Shown here: positions 8,436 through 16,488 of the stretch, one piece after another | Layout of the letters: each line of letters starts with the position of its first letter | Numbering within the stretch: the first letter of the stretch is position 1 | Assembly: GCA_042095835.1 (NCBI GenBank) | Contig: JBELML010000015.1 | Coordinates: forward strand, 13,631-77,630 | Source: DATFKA01 sp042095835 | GTDB taxonomy: Bacteria > Bacteroidota > Bacteroidia > Chitinophagales > Saprospiraceae | DNA length: 64,000 bases | Reading direction: 5' to 3' | Made by a program: the position numbers and the translations under genes | Notes under the pieces: generated by a model | The model's input: the letters and a program-made list of their open reading frames with translations, nothing else | What the model was told of the DNA's origin: nothing | Database searches by the model: none

Positions 8436-9077
8436 TTACAATGTTTTGCTTAATTCTTTTAATTCTCTGTGGATATTTTCTCTAGCTATAGACTCTTTTT
8501 CTTGGTAAAAATGGGGCGTATAGTAGATGCGTTCTCTTTCTAAAAAAAGGGATAAGGCATGATGTCGACCGGGATTATACATCTCGTCTGGATAGATCTG
8601 GTATTCCTGCCTGATCTGTTGGGCATATTGCTGATAAGTAGGCCAATCGGTGCCTAGGATGGATAAATCAAAGTCCAAAAAAAGCGGCGTGTCTATCGGA
8701 TGGGTATCGGCTAGGAATTGATGTTTTTGAGTAGCTTCAATCAGGAGTACAATCGCGTCGATTTGGGCATTGCTCAATTGAGAGAATTGTAGGCGTTCAG
8801 CAGCCAAGGCTGCGCTTTGAATTTCATTATCTTTTTGAGCCACATCGTAAATAATATCATGGTACCAAATGGCCCATTCGACTAATTCAGGGTTTTTAAG
8901 GGTAGATTGATGTCGATCAAAAAAATGAAAGAGTACTGTTAGGTGTTTGAGGTTGTGATAAAATCGGTCAGGACTATTGTAGAACTGCTTAAGTTCTTGA
9001 AAAAAGATAGTAGCTTGATTATCTGGTATTTGTGCGGACTTCGCAAGAAAAAGCCATCTTTGGTAAAGTAGATTCAT
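8436..9077 (-). CDS. HD-superfamily metal-dependent phosphohydrolase (COG4339-like)
   Basis: This is a soluble 213-residue protein. It has the HD-domain metal ligands in order: H41 in FYHNLKH with H45, the H73-D74 pair in IWYHDIIYD, and a late aspartate in FLDFDLSILG. The N-terminal MNLLYQRWLFLAK and the RFYHNLKH and HDIIYD segments match a bacterial family of predicted HD phosphohydrolases whose substrate is unknown. It is on the same strand as the oxidase operon and ends 87 nt before ccoI, so it may share a transcript, but the family is not known to act on oxidase assembly. ATG start at 9077. Confidence 0.85.
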   Translation of the reverse strand: MNLLYQRWLFLAKSAQIPDNQATIFFQELKQFYNSPDRFYHNLKHLTVLFHFFDRHQSTLKNPELVEWAIWYHDIIYDVAQKDNEIQSAALAAERLQFSQLSNAQIDAIVLLIEATQKHQFLADTHPIDTPLFLDFDLSILGTDWPTYQQYAQQIRQEYQIYPDEMYNPGRHHALSLFLERERIYYTPHFYQEKESIARENIHRELKELSKTL

Positions 9078-9262
9078 TGAAGAAAAAGATTTAGAAATGA
9101 CCGTAATTTAACAGTTTAAAATTTCTGAATTTAAACCAAAACGGATAATGATATCGTTATTAATTTGTAACTTCCACTGTAAAAAGCATTATTATTATTA
9201 TACCCTTGTGAACCTCATTACGCACTAACAACTATATCTTTTAACCAAACCCGATTTTGCCA

Positions 9263-9520
9263 ATGACAAGAAGCAATAAACGACGCCTCGTAAGAGCGCG
9301 CATCAAGCTTAATCAGACTTTACAACAGATCTTGGACATTAATCGAAATCGAAGAAAACTACCTTTCTTAAAAAATGCATTAGTTGCAAAAGAGTCTTTA
9401 GATGAAAGACTCAAAGTACTCAATAAAACAGCCGAGCATCAAGCAAAGCTGATTCAACACTACGAAGCTAAATTAGAAAAACAAGAACAACAGGATGAGC
9501 CTATAGCAAATCCTGGATAA
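9263..9520 (+). CDS. Small basic coiled-coil protein of unknown function
   Basis: The protein is 85 residues from the ATG at 9263; a TTG two codons earlier is less likely. It is strongly basic at the N terminus (MTRSNKRRLVRARIKL) and mostly helical, with a heptad-like pattern over about residues 35-75 (KESLDERLKVLNKTAEHQAKL). It has no signal peptide and no cysteine. I do not recognise the family. It is divergent from the HD hydrolase across a 185-nt AT-rich gap and lies 103 nt before the amidohydrolase on the same strand. The reading frame looks real because it is clean, charged and repeat-free. Confidence 0.6.
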   Translation: MTRSNKRRLVRARIKLNQTLQQILDINRNRRKLPFLKNALVAKESLDERLKVLNKTAEHQAKLIQHYEAKLEKQEQQDEPIANPG

Positions 9521-9623
9521 AGACTGGATTTCTAATCGAGTTTTTAAGAAGTTAATATTTTACTATTTTAGGCAGTCGAAAGGAGTGTATACTCCAATTT
9601 AATTTTTTAAATCAACTGCTTTA

Positions 9624-10919
9624 ATGAAAATATTAGCTTCTTTTTTATTGCTAACTTTTGCCGTTACACTTTCGGCACAATACCAAGATGTTTATAGCCA
9701 GATCAACCAAAAAGTAGATGGTGTCGAATCCAAAGTGATCGAATGGCGCCATGATATTCATCAAAATCCAGAACTCAGTAATCGAGAGTTTAAAACTGCC
9801 GAGAAGGTAGCTGCTCACCTCAAAAGTCTTGGTCTAGAGGTTAAAACAAAAATTGCCTATACTGGTGTAGTCGGTATCTTGCGTACCGGGAAGCCAGGGC
9901 CAACTGTAGCACTTAGAGCTGATATGGATGCTCTGCCTGTTACAGAAAGAGTGGATATTCCTTTTGCTTCTAAAGTCAAGTCTGAATACCTGGGCGAGGA
10001 GGTTGGTGTCATGCATGCATGTGGCCACGATACACATATCGCTATGTTGATGGGGGCCGCTGAAGTACTTTCTAGTATGAAAGATCAACTTACGGGCAAT
10101 ATTGTTTTCGTCTTCCAACCAGCCGAAGAAGGTGCACCTCCAGGAGAAGGTGGTGGTGCCAAGATGATGGTAGAACAGGGCGTTTTGGATAATCCAAAAG
10201 TTGATGCCATTTTTGGTCTACATATCAATTCTCAGACTCCTGTTAACCATATCGCTTACAAACCAGGTGGCGCCTTAGCTGCTGCGGATCGTTTTCAGAT
10301 CACCGTGAATGGCAAGCAATCTCATGGTTCTCAGCCTTGGGGTGGAGTAGACCCGATCACAGTCGCCGCCCAAATTGTACAAGGCTTGAATAATATTATA
10401 GCTCGCCAAACAGAGTTGACCAAGGAGGCGGCCGTAATTAGCGTAGGTAAGATTAAAGGTGGCGTGAGAAATAATATCATCCCTGAATCTTGTGAATTGA
10501 TCGGTACTATACGTACGCTCGATCCTAAAATGCAGGATATTATCCACGAAAAAATAGAACGCACAGCCACCAGTATTGCAGAAAGTGCAGGCGCTACTGC
10601 CGATGTCGAAATTACCAGAGGCGTACCTGTGACCTACAATAATGTAGCGTTGACTGGAGCAATGATGCCTTCTGTCAAACGTGCAGCTGGAGATGATAAT
10701 GTACATCTGATCTCTGCAAAAACAGGTGCAGAAGATTTTAGCTTTTACGCGGAGAAAGTTCCCGCCTTATTTTTATTCCTGGGAGGTATGCCTGCGGGTA
10801 TGGATTCTAAAGATGCTGCTCCACACCATACGCCGGATTTCTTCATCGATGATGCGGGTATGAAATTAGGAGTGAAGACGCTTTGCTATCTCACGGTAGA
10901 TTATATGGCTAAGGACTAA
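9624..10919 (+). CDS. Exported M20D-family amidohydrolase / metallopeptidase
   Basis: This belongs to the M20 peptidase family that includes hippurate hydrolase and IAA-amino acid hydrolase, which cleave N-acyl amino acids. A signal peptide (MKILASFLLLTFAVTLSAQ, 1-19) places it in the periplasm or outside the cell. Metal and catalytic residues are visible: the cluster H131-A-C133-G-H135-D136, E168-E169 in QPAEEG, a histidine in GLHIN near 197, and a late histidine in HHTPDFF. A dimerisation domain lies between about 210 and 330. Length 431 is normal. The substrate cannot be told from sequence. ATG start at 9624; it ends 40-50 nt before the MoxR-like ATPase. Confidence 0.92.
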   Translation: MKILASFLLLTFAVTLSAQYQDVYSQINQKVDGVESKVIEWRHDIHQNPELSNREFKTAEKVAAHLKSLGLEVKTKIAYTGVVGILRTGKPGPTVALRADMDALPVTERVDIPFASKVKSEYLGEEVGVMHACGHDTHIAMLMGAAEVLSSMKDQLTGNIVFVFQPAEEGAPPGEGGGAKMMVEQGVLDNPKVDAIFGLHINSQTPVNHIAYKPGGALAAADRFQITVNGKQSHGSQPWGGVDPITVAAQIVQGLNNIIARQTELTKEAAVISVGKIKGGVRNNIIPESCELIGTIRTLDPKMQDIIHEKIERTATSIAESAGATADVEITRGVPVTYNNVALTGAMMPSVKRAAGDDNVHLISAKTGAEDFSFYAEKVPALFLFLGGMPAGMDSKDAAPHHTPDFFIDDAGMKLGVKTLCYLTVDYMAKD

Positions 10920-10925
10920 TGATAT

Positions 10926-10960
10926 CATTCACTCATTCAACCATTGACTCATTGACTCAT
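10926..10960. repeat. Short 8-bp tandem repeat after the amidohydrolase gene
   Basis: The unit ATTGACTC is present twice in a row (10943-10958) and continues as AT, after related words ATTCACTC and ATTCAACC. It occupies the place where a normal start codon for the next gene is expected. Confidence 0.55.
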
Positions 10961-11025
10961 CAGTAAATATAACGGCGGATCAGCTTCATAGCTTACTAAA
11001 GCACCAAGTCCACTCGAATCGTCGC

Positions 11026-12030
11026 TTGCAACGAAAGGGTAGACCTGGTGTTCCGCTATGTATATGGGGCAAACACGGTATTGGAAAAACACAAATCGTT
11101 AAGGATTTTGCTAAGAAGAATGGCTGGAAGTGTGTCACGGTAGCTCTTGCTCAATTTGAAGAAATGGGAGACCTTCTAGGGATGCCACAGGTTGAGAATA
11201 AGCAAACTACCTTGCGTAAACCGCATTGGGTGCCCGATCAGTTTGGGCCAGGTATCTTACTCTTGGACGATTTTAATCGAGCAGACGAGCGAATCATCCG
11301 AGGTATTATGCCGTTGCTACAGGAGGGACGATTAATGAGTTGGGCAATACCACCTGATTGGCATATCGTACTCACTGCCAATCCTGATTTAGGCGATTAT
11401 AGTGTTACTACTTTGGATGAGGCGGTAAGCAGTAGAATGCTGCATTTTGAGTTGAATTTTGATCTGAAAGCTTGGCTCAATTGGGCAAAAGCCAATAAAT
11501 ATCCTAACTGGCTGATTGATTTTGTAGCCTGGTTTCCTGAATTGATTGAGGCAGGACAAACGAGCCCCAGGACCATAGCACAGTTTTTTGATAGCCTCAT
11601 AGCAATTGAAGAACCAAAGGCGAATCGATCCTTATCCTTTTTATTGGCCAATGCACACTTAGATAATCAATTAGCGGCTGCTTTTATGGATTATGTCCAA
11701 ACGCAGCGACTCCATCTGCCGAGTGCATCTTCGATTTTGTCTACTTCGGATTTCAAGGCCGAAATTAGCCCAGTATTTGAGGGTTTACTAGCCCAACAGC
11801 CACAGCGCTTGGATATCATTTACATGCTCTGGGAGAGATTAATGGCACTATTCAAAAAGGATGATTTTAAGTTAGATCGGCAGGCAAAAAATAACTTGAA
11901 CGCACTCCTGCATTTAAAGAATATTCCAAAAGATGTTCGACATTTTTGGGTCAATAGTTTACTTGAACTACCGCAAAAGGAGTTCAAGCAGCTATTGGAG
12001 TCGGGTGACCTCAGGGATTTATTGCTTTAA
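11026..12030 (+). CDS. MoxR-like AAA+ ATPase; start codon uncertain
   Basis: This is a cytoplasmic AAA+ ATPase that probably remodels or loads cofactors into a partner protein, as MoxR proteins do. It shows Walker A GKHGIGKTQ, Walker B ILLLDDFNRA with the DE-type pair replaced by DD, sensor 1 LTANPD, and an arginine after SSRM. The only standard start in frame is the TTG at 11026, which places Walker A very near the N terminus. The frame stays open upstream to a TGA at 10945 and encodes a plausible helix (ITADQLHSLLKHQVHSNRRL), so the true start is probably upstream at a non-standard codon. The usual von Willebrand partner gene is not next to it. C-terminal half is helical. Confidence 0.82.
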   Translation: MQRKGRPGVPLCIWGKHGIGKTQIVKDFAKKNGWKCVTVALAQFEEMGDLLGMPQVENKQTTLRKPHWVPDQFGPGILLLDDFNRADERIIRGIMPLLQEGRLMSWAIPPDWHIVLTANPDLGDYSVTTLDEAVSSRMLHFELNFDLKAWLNWAKANKYPNWLIDFVAWFPELIEAGQTSPRTIAQFFDSLIAIEEPKANRSLSFLLANAHLDNQLAAAFMDYVQTQRLHLPSASSILSTSDFKAEISPVFEGLLAQQPQRLDIIYMLWERLMALFKKDDFKLDRQAKNNLNALLHLKNIPKDVRHFWVNSLLELPQKEFKQLLESGDLRDLLL

Positions 12031-12132
12031 TCCCGCTATTTGGCACATCAGGTCAAGTGCTTCAATTATAAGGATATTGGGAAATTGAACCATATAAGGG
12101 ATTATAAGGACATATAAGTACATTGTAGTTTT

Positions 12133-12302
12133 GAACCACAATAGAGACATAGGGTACATAGGTGGTTTGAGAGCTATGTTTTCTACTGTTTTCTATGTGG
12201 TCCATATAAGTACATTGAACCACAATAGGGACATAGGGTACATAGATGTTTTGAGCACTATGTTTCCTACTGTTTTCTATGTGGTTCCATATAAGGACAT
12301 TG
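12133..12302. repeat. Two tandem copies of an ~84-bp repeat with complementary ends
   Basis: Copy 1 is about 12133-12216 and copy 2 about 12217-12302, with roughly nine in ten bases identical. Each begins GAACCACAATAG and ends with a TATGTGG-type segment, TCTATGTGGTTCC in copy 2, so each unit can fold end to end. Related words (ATATAAGG, ACATTG) spread back to about 12062. It lies between the convergent ends of the ATPase gene and the PQQ dehydrogenase gene. Open frames through it are low in complexity and are not genes. Confidence 0.8.
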
Positions 12303-12319
12303 AACTCCATGTCAACACA

Positions 12320-14446
12320 TCACTCTGGAAGTGCAAATGCCACGTATCGATCACCAGAAGCGGCATCTAACTTACCGCCACCGCAGGCAATGACGACATA
12401 TTGTTTACCGTCTACCATATAGGTAGCTGGCGTAGCGAAGCCAGCAGCGGGTAATTCTGCTTCCCAAAGTTGTTTGCCGGAAGATTTATCGAAGGCGCGA
12501 ATCTTTTTATCAGGAGTGCCTGCCATGAAAACTAATCCGCCTTTTGTTACAACTGGTCCTCCATAACTTTCGCTTCCACTTAAAGGTGCGTCAGTACCCA
12601 CTAGTTTTGGATGTTGACCAAGTGTAACCTTCCAAGTGATCGTACCAGTATTGAGGTTGACCGCGTTGAGGGTTCCCCAGGGAGGAGTGATTGCAGGAAA
12701 GCCTTCGCTATCTTTAAAGCGTTGGTAACCGTTGAAGTAGTAGGGATACTTATTGCCTTCAGCTTTTATATCGGCGGCATTTTCATTGGATTCTATTTCT
12801 AGAATAAAATCGGCGATGGCTTTCGCCTGTTGGTCATCAATAAAAGAAAAGGAGGGCATTACACCTTTCCCTTTTTGAATGGTTTCAATGACCTGTGCAC
12901 TACCAAGGCGTTCCTTAACATTTACTAAAGCGGGTACCTTACCAAAAAGGTCTCCTCCTTCAAGATTGGGACCGTGGCAAGTAAGGCAGTAGCTTTGGTA
13001 TAATTTTTTGCCAAGAGAAAGCTCTTGACCACTTTCCTGGTGTTTGATCATCTGTAATACCCAAGGCATTTCGCTGGCATTAACAATTAAGTTGCCACTT
13101 TCATCGTCGAAGGCGGCACCTCCCCATTCGCCACCACCATCAAGACCAGGAAAAATAATGGCTCCATTTTCACTAGGAGGGATGAAATCAGCTCCTTCAT
13201 CTAGGGTGTCCCAACGGGCTTTTACTTCAGCATAAGCTTCAGGTGTTCGACGAGTGATGTCTTCAGCGGTGAACCGATTACGAGAAAAAGCAGGTGGTGC
13301 GCTTGGTATGGGTTGGGTAGGCCAAGCCTCTTCTCCAATTAATTTGGAAGGAGGTACAGGTTGTTCCTCAATTGGATAGATAGGCTCCCCAGTTTCGCGA
13401 TCAAAAATGAAGACATAGGCTGACTTTGTGATTTGAGCAACCGCATCAATTGCTTGGCCATCTTTATTTAATGTGATGAGGTTTGGTGCGGCAGGCAAAT
13501 CTCTATCCCAAAGGTCGTGATGTACAAACTGATAGTGCCATATCCGTTCACCTGTTTTTGCATTGAGCGCAAGTAGACAATTAGAGAAGAGGTTTTCGCC
13601 TTTTCGGTCTGAGCCGTAGAAATCCCAAGCTGCTGATCCAGTGGGTACATACACAATACCTCGCTCGTCATCTAAACTTAATCCAGCCCAAGAATTTGCC
13701 CCTCCAGCGTATTGCCAAGCCCCCTCTGGCCAGGTATCAGCTCCAAACTCCCCAGGCCAGGGAATGGTATGAAAAATCCAAGCTTGCTCACCCGTACGCA
13801 CATTAATCGCACGGATATGTCCAGGAGCGGCGCCTTCTCCCTCAGATACCCTTGAGCCTAAAATGAGTAAGTCTTCGTGGATAACACCGGGTGTATTGGC
13901 CACAATAAATAAATCGGCGATGTCTCTATCTAGTCCATCCCGCAGAGAAATTTGGCCATCTTTACCAAAGGTAGGATCAAGCAGGCCAGTATTGGCATCG
14001 ATAGAGTAGAGTTGGTCTCCTGCTGTTACTAGTATTCTTTTTTGCTCCTCATTAGACCAATAGGTCAAACCTCGGTTAACCCCCATACCATATTGTTGGT
14101 ATCCATTGGCGGCAAAAGGATCAAATACCCAGAGCTCTTCTCCTGTACTAGCATCTAAGGCGAAGAATTTTAATTTTGGGGAGCTTCCGTATAATACACC
14201 ATCAATGACTAATGGATTACATTGAATCTGGGTGCGATTTTTTTCCGTATCAGCATCACCGCAAGCATAAGTCCAAGCAACTTTGAGTTGAGCAACATTA
14301 TCTACATTGATTTGATCTAATGATGCAGCTTGACTGCTATGTTTATCTCCTAGATAAGCGGACCAATTATAGGTGGAATCAGATGACTTTTGGCAGGCTT
14401 GAATTAAAAAGATAGAGATTAATAAAAGTAATATATGGCTTTTCAT
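12320..14446 (-). CDS. PQQ-dependent dehydrogenase lipoprotein with inserted cytochrome c domain
   Basis: This is a quinoprotein of the glucose/alcohol dehydrogenase superfamily. It oxidises a sugar or alcohol with pyrroloquinoline quinone and passes electrons to haem c. The lipobox LIQAC (C18) predicts a lipoprotein facing the periplasm. Beta-propeller repeats run through the protein (GEELWVFDP, GERIWHYQF, GKQLWEAEL). A haem c domain is inserted, with CLTCH at 487-491 and a Met in GVMPSF. The C-terminal propeller blade (GGPVVTKGGLVFMAGTPDKKIRAFD) closes the ring. Length 708 suits this inserted-cytochrome class. No PQQ synthesis gene is in the window, so the cofactor may be taken up or made elsewhere. 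ATG start at 14446. Confidence 0.93.
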   Translation of the reverse strand: MKSHILLLLISIFLIQACQKSSDSTYNWSAYLGDKHSSQAASLDQINVDNVAQLKVAWTYACGDADTEKNRTQIQCNPLVIDGVLYGSSPKLKFFALDASTGEELWVFDPFAANGYQQYGMGVNRGLTYWSNEEQKRILVTAGDQLYSIDANTGLLDPTFGKDGQISLRDGLDRDIADLFIVANTPGVIHEDLLILGSRVSEGEGAAPGHIRAINVRTGEQAWIFHTIPWPGEFGADTWPEGAWQYAGGANSWAGLSLDDERGIVYVPTGSAAWDFYGSDRKGENLFSNCLLALNAKTGERIWHYQFVHHDLWDRDLPAAPNLITLNKDGQAIDAVAQITKSAYVFIFDRETGEPIYPIEEQPVPPSKLIGEEAWPTQPIPSAPPAFSRNRFTAEDITRRTPEAYAEVKARWDTLDEGADFIPPSENGAIIFPGLDGGGEWGGAAFDDESGNLIVNASEMPWVLQMIKHQESGQELSLGKKLYQSYCLTCHGPNLEGGDLFGKVPALVNVKERLGSAQVIETIQKGKGVMPSFSFIDDQQAKAIADFILEIESNENAADIKAEGNKYPYYFNGYQRFKDSEGFPAITPPWGTLNAVNLNTGTITWKVTLGQHPKLVGTDAPLSGSESYGGPVVTKGGLVFMAGTPDKKIRAFDKSSGKQLWEAELPAAGFATPATYMVDGKQYVVIACGGGKLDAASGDRYVAFALPE

Positions 14447-14537
14447 AAAGACTTTTTAATACTAATCTACAAAATACCTAAGAGCTAAATCAAAATAATG
14501 AGCATAACTAACTCTTAAAACACCAAATAATATTTTA

Positions 14538-14579
14538 CCCTAAACCCTAAACCCTAAACCCTAAACCCTAAACCCTAAA
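14538..14579. repeat. (CCCTAAA)6 telomere-like heptamer array
   Basis: Six perfect copies of CCCTAAA run from 14538 to 14579. The TAG stop codon of the neighbouring minus-strand oxidoreductase gene (CTA at 14575-14577) lies inside the last copy. A shorter relative, CCCTAAA twice plus CCC, occurs at 15734-15750. On the minus strand the repeat reads TTTAGGG, whose G-runs could form a quadruplex in the transcript. Confidence 0.95.
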
Positions 14580-15549
14580 CCACAATCACAATCTTCCCCT
14601 TCGCCTTACGGGCCATAATCTCCTCAAGTGCCAGGGGAGCATCCTGCAATGGATAGGTGGCATGAATATGAGGTTTTAAAGCACCTTCCTGGAACCATTG
14701 TACCAACTGAAAAGTGTTTTGCAAACTTTTGCCTGGTTCTTTTTGAGCAAAGTTGCCCCAAAAGATACCTATAATTTGGCATTCTTTCAATAAGGTAAGA
14801 TTGAGCGGTATTTTGGGTATTTCACCAGCTGCAAAGCCAACGACTAGATAGCGGCCATGCCTAGCTATTGCCCGTAAAGCGGGCTCGGCATATTTGTCTC
14901 CAACCGGATCATAAATAACATCTGCCCCTTTTTTATTCGTGATTTCTTTGACTCTAGCTTTCAAATCTTCTTCCTGGTAGTTGATAATTTCGTCGGCCCC
15001 GTATTGTTGACATAGCGCTAACTTTTCAGCAGTCGAGGCTGCTGCAATAACTTTTGCGCCCATCTTTTTGCCTAATTCTACAGCAGCTAGACCTACACCA
15101 CCTGAAGCACCTAGCACTAAAAGAGTCTGCCCTTCTTTCAAGCGAGCTCGATCTTTCAGAGCATGGTAGCTAGTCCCATAGGCCAAAAGGAAAGACGCGG
15201 CATGGACCATATCCATACCTGGAGGTTTAGGGAAACAAGCCTTGCTATTCACACAGACTTTTTCAGCGAAGCCACCGTGGCTAGCAAAACCAATCACCTC
15301 GTCGCCAGCTTTGAAACCCTTGACGTTTTCGCCAATGGCTTCTACCGTACCAGCCACATCACTACCCGGAGAGAAGGGGAGTGGCGGTTTGAACTGATAA
15401 AGCCCTTGTATGATTAAGGTGTCCGGAAAATTGACGCTACAAGCAGCTACTTTGATCAGAATTTCATCTGGACCAGGAGATGGATCAGGTATATTTTTAT
15501 AAACTAAATTGGAAGGAGGACCAAAAGACTCGCATAGAATGGCTTTCAT
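14575..15549 (-). CDS. Zinc-free MDR oxidoreductase, NADPH:quinone reductase family
   Basis: This is a medium-chain dehydrogenase/reductase related to quinone oxidoreductase (Qor) and enoyl reductases. It has 324 residues, with an N-terminal GroES-like fold (GSDVAGTVEAIGENVKGFKAGDEV) and a Rossmann domain with the NADPH motif GASGGVG near 143-149. The structural zinc cysteines of alcohol dehydrogenases are absent, as expected in this subgroup. The substrate is probably a quinone or enone, but this is inferred from family only. The start is ATG at 15549; the final residues VIVV and the stop are next to and within the CCCTAAA array. It appears to be transcribed alone. Confidence 0.9.
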   Translation of the reverse strand: MKAILCESFGPPSNLVYKNIPDPSPGPDEILIKVAACSVNFPDTLIIQGLYQFKPPLPFSPGSDVAGTVEAIGENVKGFKAGDEVIGFASHGGFAEKVCVNSKACFPKPPGMDMVHAASFLLAYGTSYHALKDRARLKEGQTLLVLGASGGVGLAAVELGKKMGAKVIAAASTAEKLALCQQYGADEIINYQEEDLKARVKEITNKKGADVIYDPVGDKYAEPALRAIARHGRYLVVGFAAGEIPKIPLNLTLLKECQIIGIFWGNFAQKEPGKSLQNTFQLVQWFQEGALKPHIHATYPLQDAPLALEEIMARKAKGKIVIVV

Positions 15550-15630
15550 CTACTTTTTAAGGTAAGATAAAAACAAACCCATAAATGATCCTATAATCCC
15601 TGGAATGATTCAGAATTAAGAGAGCCTATG

Positions 15631-15686
15631 CTATGTGCTATGTGCTATGTGTTATGTGTCAGGTGTTATGTGTCAGGTGCCATGTC
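15631..15686. repeat. Heptamer array (NNATGTG/TCAGGTG), 8 units
   Basis: Eight 7-bp units run in register: CTATGTG three times, TTATGTG, TCAGGTG, TTATGTG, TCAGGTG and CCATGTC. It lies upstream of the MDR gene and beyond the tRNA-Leu terminator. After it come further short words (CATAAACTTATAAACTCATAA) and two CCCTAAA copies at 15734-15750. Confidence 0.85.
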
Positions 15687-15775
15687 ACACACGTCCCCAC
15701 CCCTTAACCTCATAAACTTATAAACTCATAACCCCCTAAACCCTAAACCCAACCAACCACTAAACGCTCCTGACA

Positions 15776-15831
15776 TCATCAACATGCGCACATCTCAATA
15801 TCACCACATAAGGATCTCCACATCAACACAG
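15776..15831. repeat. CA-rich simple-sequence tract
   Basis: The words CATCAACA, CACATCTC, ATATCACCACATAAGG and CTCCACATCAACA follow one another. The same words, including ACATAAGG and ATATCA, occur in the tract at 53061-53142, so both belong to one family of intergenic low-complexity DNA. Confidence 0.55.
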
Positions 15832-15836
15832 CGCAT

Positions 15837-15869
15837 AAAAAAAGGCCAAGTGAAAAATCACCTGACCTT
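15837..15869 (-). terminator. Intrinsic terminator of tRNA-Leu
   Basis: The segments 15842-15853 and 15858-15869 pair over 12 positions with a few G-U pairs and a 4-nt loop. On the minus strand the stem is followed by a run of U (plus-strand A tract 15837-15843). It sits 9 nt beyond the tRNA 3' end. Confidence 0.85.
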
Positions 15870-15877
15870 AAGTACTG

Positions 15878-15961
15878 TACCCGGAGCGGGACTTGAACCC
15901 GCACGGCCTAATGGCCACAGGATTTTAAGTCCTGCGTGTCTACCAATTCCACCACCCGGGC
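15878..15961 (-). tRNA. tRNA-Leu, anticodon TAA
   Basis: This 84-nt tRNA has an acceptor stem GCCCGGG paired with TCCGGGT (two G-U pairs) and discriminator A. The D-arm region is GTGGAATTGGTAGAC. The anticodon arm CAGGA-CTTAAAA-TCCTG gives anticodon TAA. A long variable arm, GGCCATTAGGCC, is typical of leucine tRNAs, and the T arm is GCGGG-TTCAAGT-CCCGC. CCA is not encoded. It reads UUA codons, which are common in this AT-rich genome. The 5' end is at 15961. Confidence 0.97.
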
Positions 15962-15984
15962 AGATACTTGCTTTTTAAGCGATG

Positions 15985-16016
15985 CAAATTTACGCTAATC
16001 TTTAGGGAAATAACAA
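15985..16016 (-). promoter_or_regulatory. Candidate promoter of tRNA-Leu
   Basis: On the minus strand, TAAATTTG (15992 to 15985) matches the Bacteroidota -7 element TAnnTTTG exactly. TTG at 16016-16014 lies 21 nt upstream as the -33 element. The -7 element ends 23 nt before the tRNA 5' end. Confidence 0.55.
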
Positions 16017-16099
16017 GTTTTCTGCGTGTTTTTTTAATTGGAATATATAGAAATCAAGTATGCTATTAAGCAAATAAAAAAATGTGAGCCGTGTTAATG

Positions 16100-16151
16100 C
16101 AGAATAAAATCTTGGGATTTTTCTTATTTAAGCATAAAAATTATACATTTG
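16100..16151 (+). promoter_or_regulatory. Promoter-like site upstream of susC
   Basis: TACATTTG at 16144-16151 matches TAnnTTTG, with TTTTTC 20 nt upstream as a weak -33 element. The box CAGAATAAAATCTTGGG at 16100-16116 lies just before it and recurs, with one change, before the promoter at 48121-48152. Confidence 0.45.
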
Positions 16152-16172
16152 ATTAATTGAAGACAGTAAGTT

Positions 16173-16199
16173 CCCCATTGTGGGGCTAATATTTTTTTT
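16173..16199 (+). promoter_or_regulatory. Small GC hairpin followed by a T tract in the susC leader
   Basis: CCCCA at 16173-16177 pairs with TGGGG at 16181-16185 across a TTG loop, and eight T follow at 16192-16199. It resembles a weak terminator or attenuator located about 20-40 nt after the predicted start point of the 16144 promoter. Confidence 0.4.
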
Positions 16200-16250
16200 A
16201 AGACAATATCCATTTAAGCGCCTGTAACAAAATAAAATATTCAAAATCAA

Positions 16251-16268
16251 CTACTTAAGCTTAAGTAG
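16251..16268. promoter_or_regulatory. Perfect 18-bp palindrome upstream of susC
   Basis: The sequence CTACTTAAGC-TTAAGTAG equals its own reverse complement. It lies 220 nt before the susC start codon. A homodimeric regulator could bind it, but no regulator gene is adjacent. Confidence 0.45.
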
Positions 16269-16488
16269 GTAGCTTGGATAAAATGTAGAACGTGCTCATA
16301 TCGTCTAATTTTCGTTCAAACCAAAAGTGAATTGTAATATCCGATAAGGATAGTGAAATGAAAGAATTGCGAAATCAAAGCAGAATTAATAGCAAAAATT
16401 TGCACTGTTATCGCACACAAAATGGCTTTATTATAAAATTCAGCATAAAATTTTTGATCTAATACTTCTTAATTAACGTAGACAAACA

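Larger units (their letters stand above)
15962..16488. other. Long AT-rich intergenic region / possible susC leader
   Basis: No gene is visible in these 527 nt apart from the tRNA promoter. The region holds a promoter-like site (16100-16151), a small GC hairpin followed by eight T (16173-16199), an 18-bp palindrome (16251-16268) and a short inverted repeat TATCC-GATAA-GGATA near 16339. If transcription starts near 16158, the susC leader would be over 300 nt. Confidence 0.6.

Noticed and set aside
12062..12370. Overlapping open frames on both strands (79-82 codons) through the 12.1-12.3 kb region
   Set aside because: They are translations of the 84-bp tandem repeat, with duplicated peptides and no start context.
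14538..14579. Interpretation of the CCCTAAA array as a linear replicon end or eukaryotic contamination
   Set aside because: It is internal, flanked by ordinary bacterial genes on both sides and only 42 bp long.
15784..15978. 64-codon plus-strand open frame over the tRNA
   Set aside because: It reads through the tRNA-Leu gene and its terminator.
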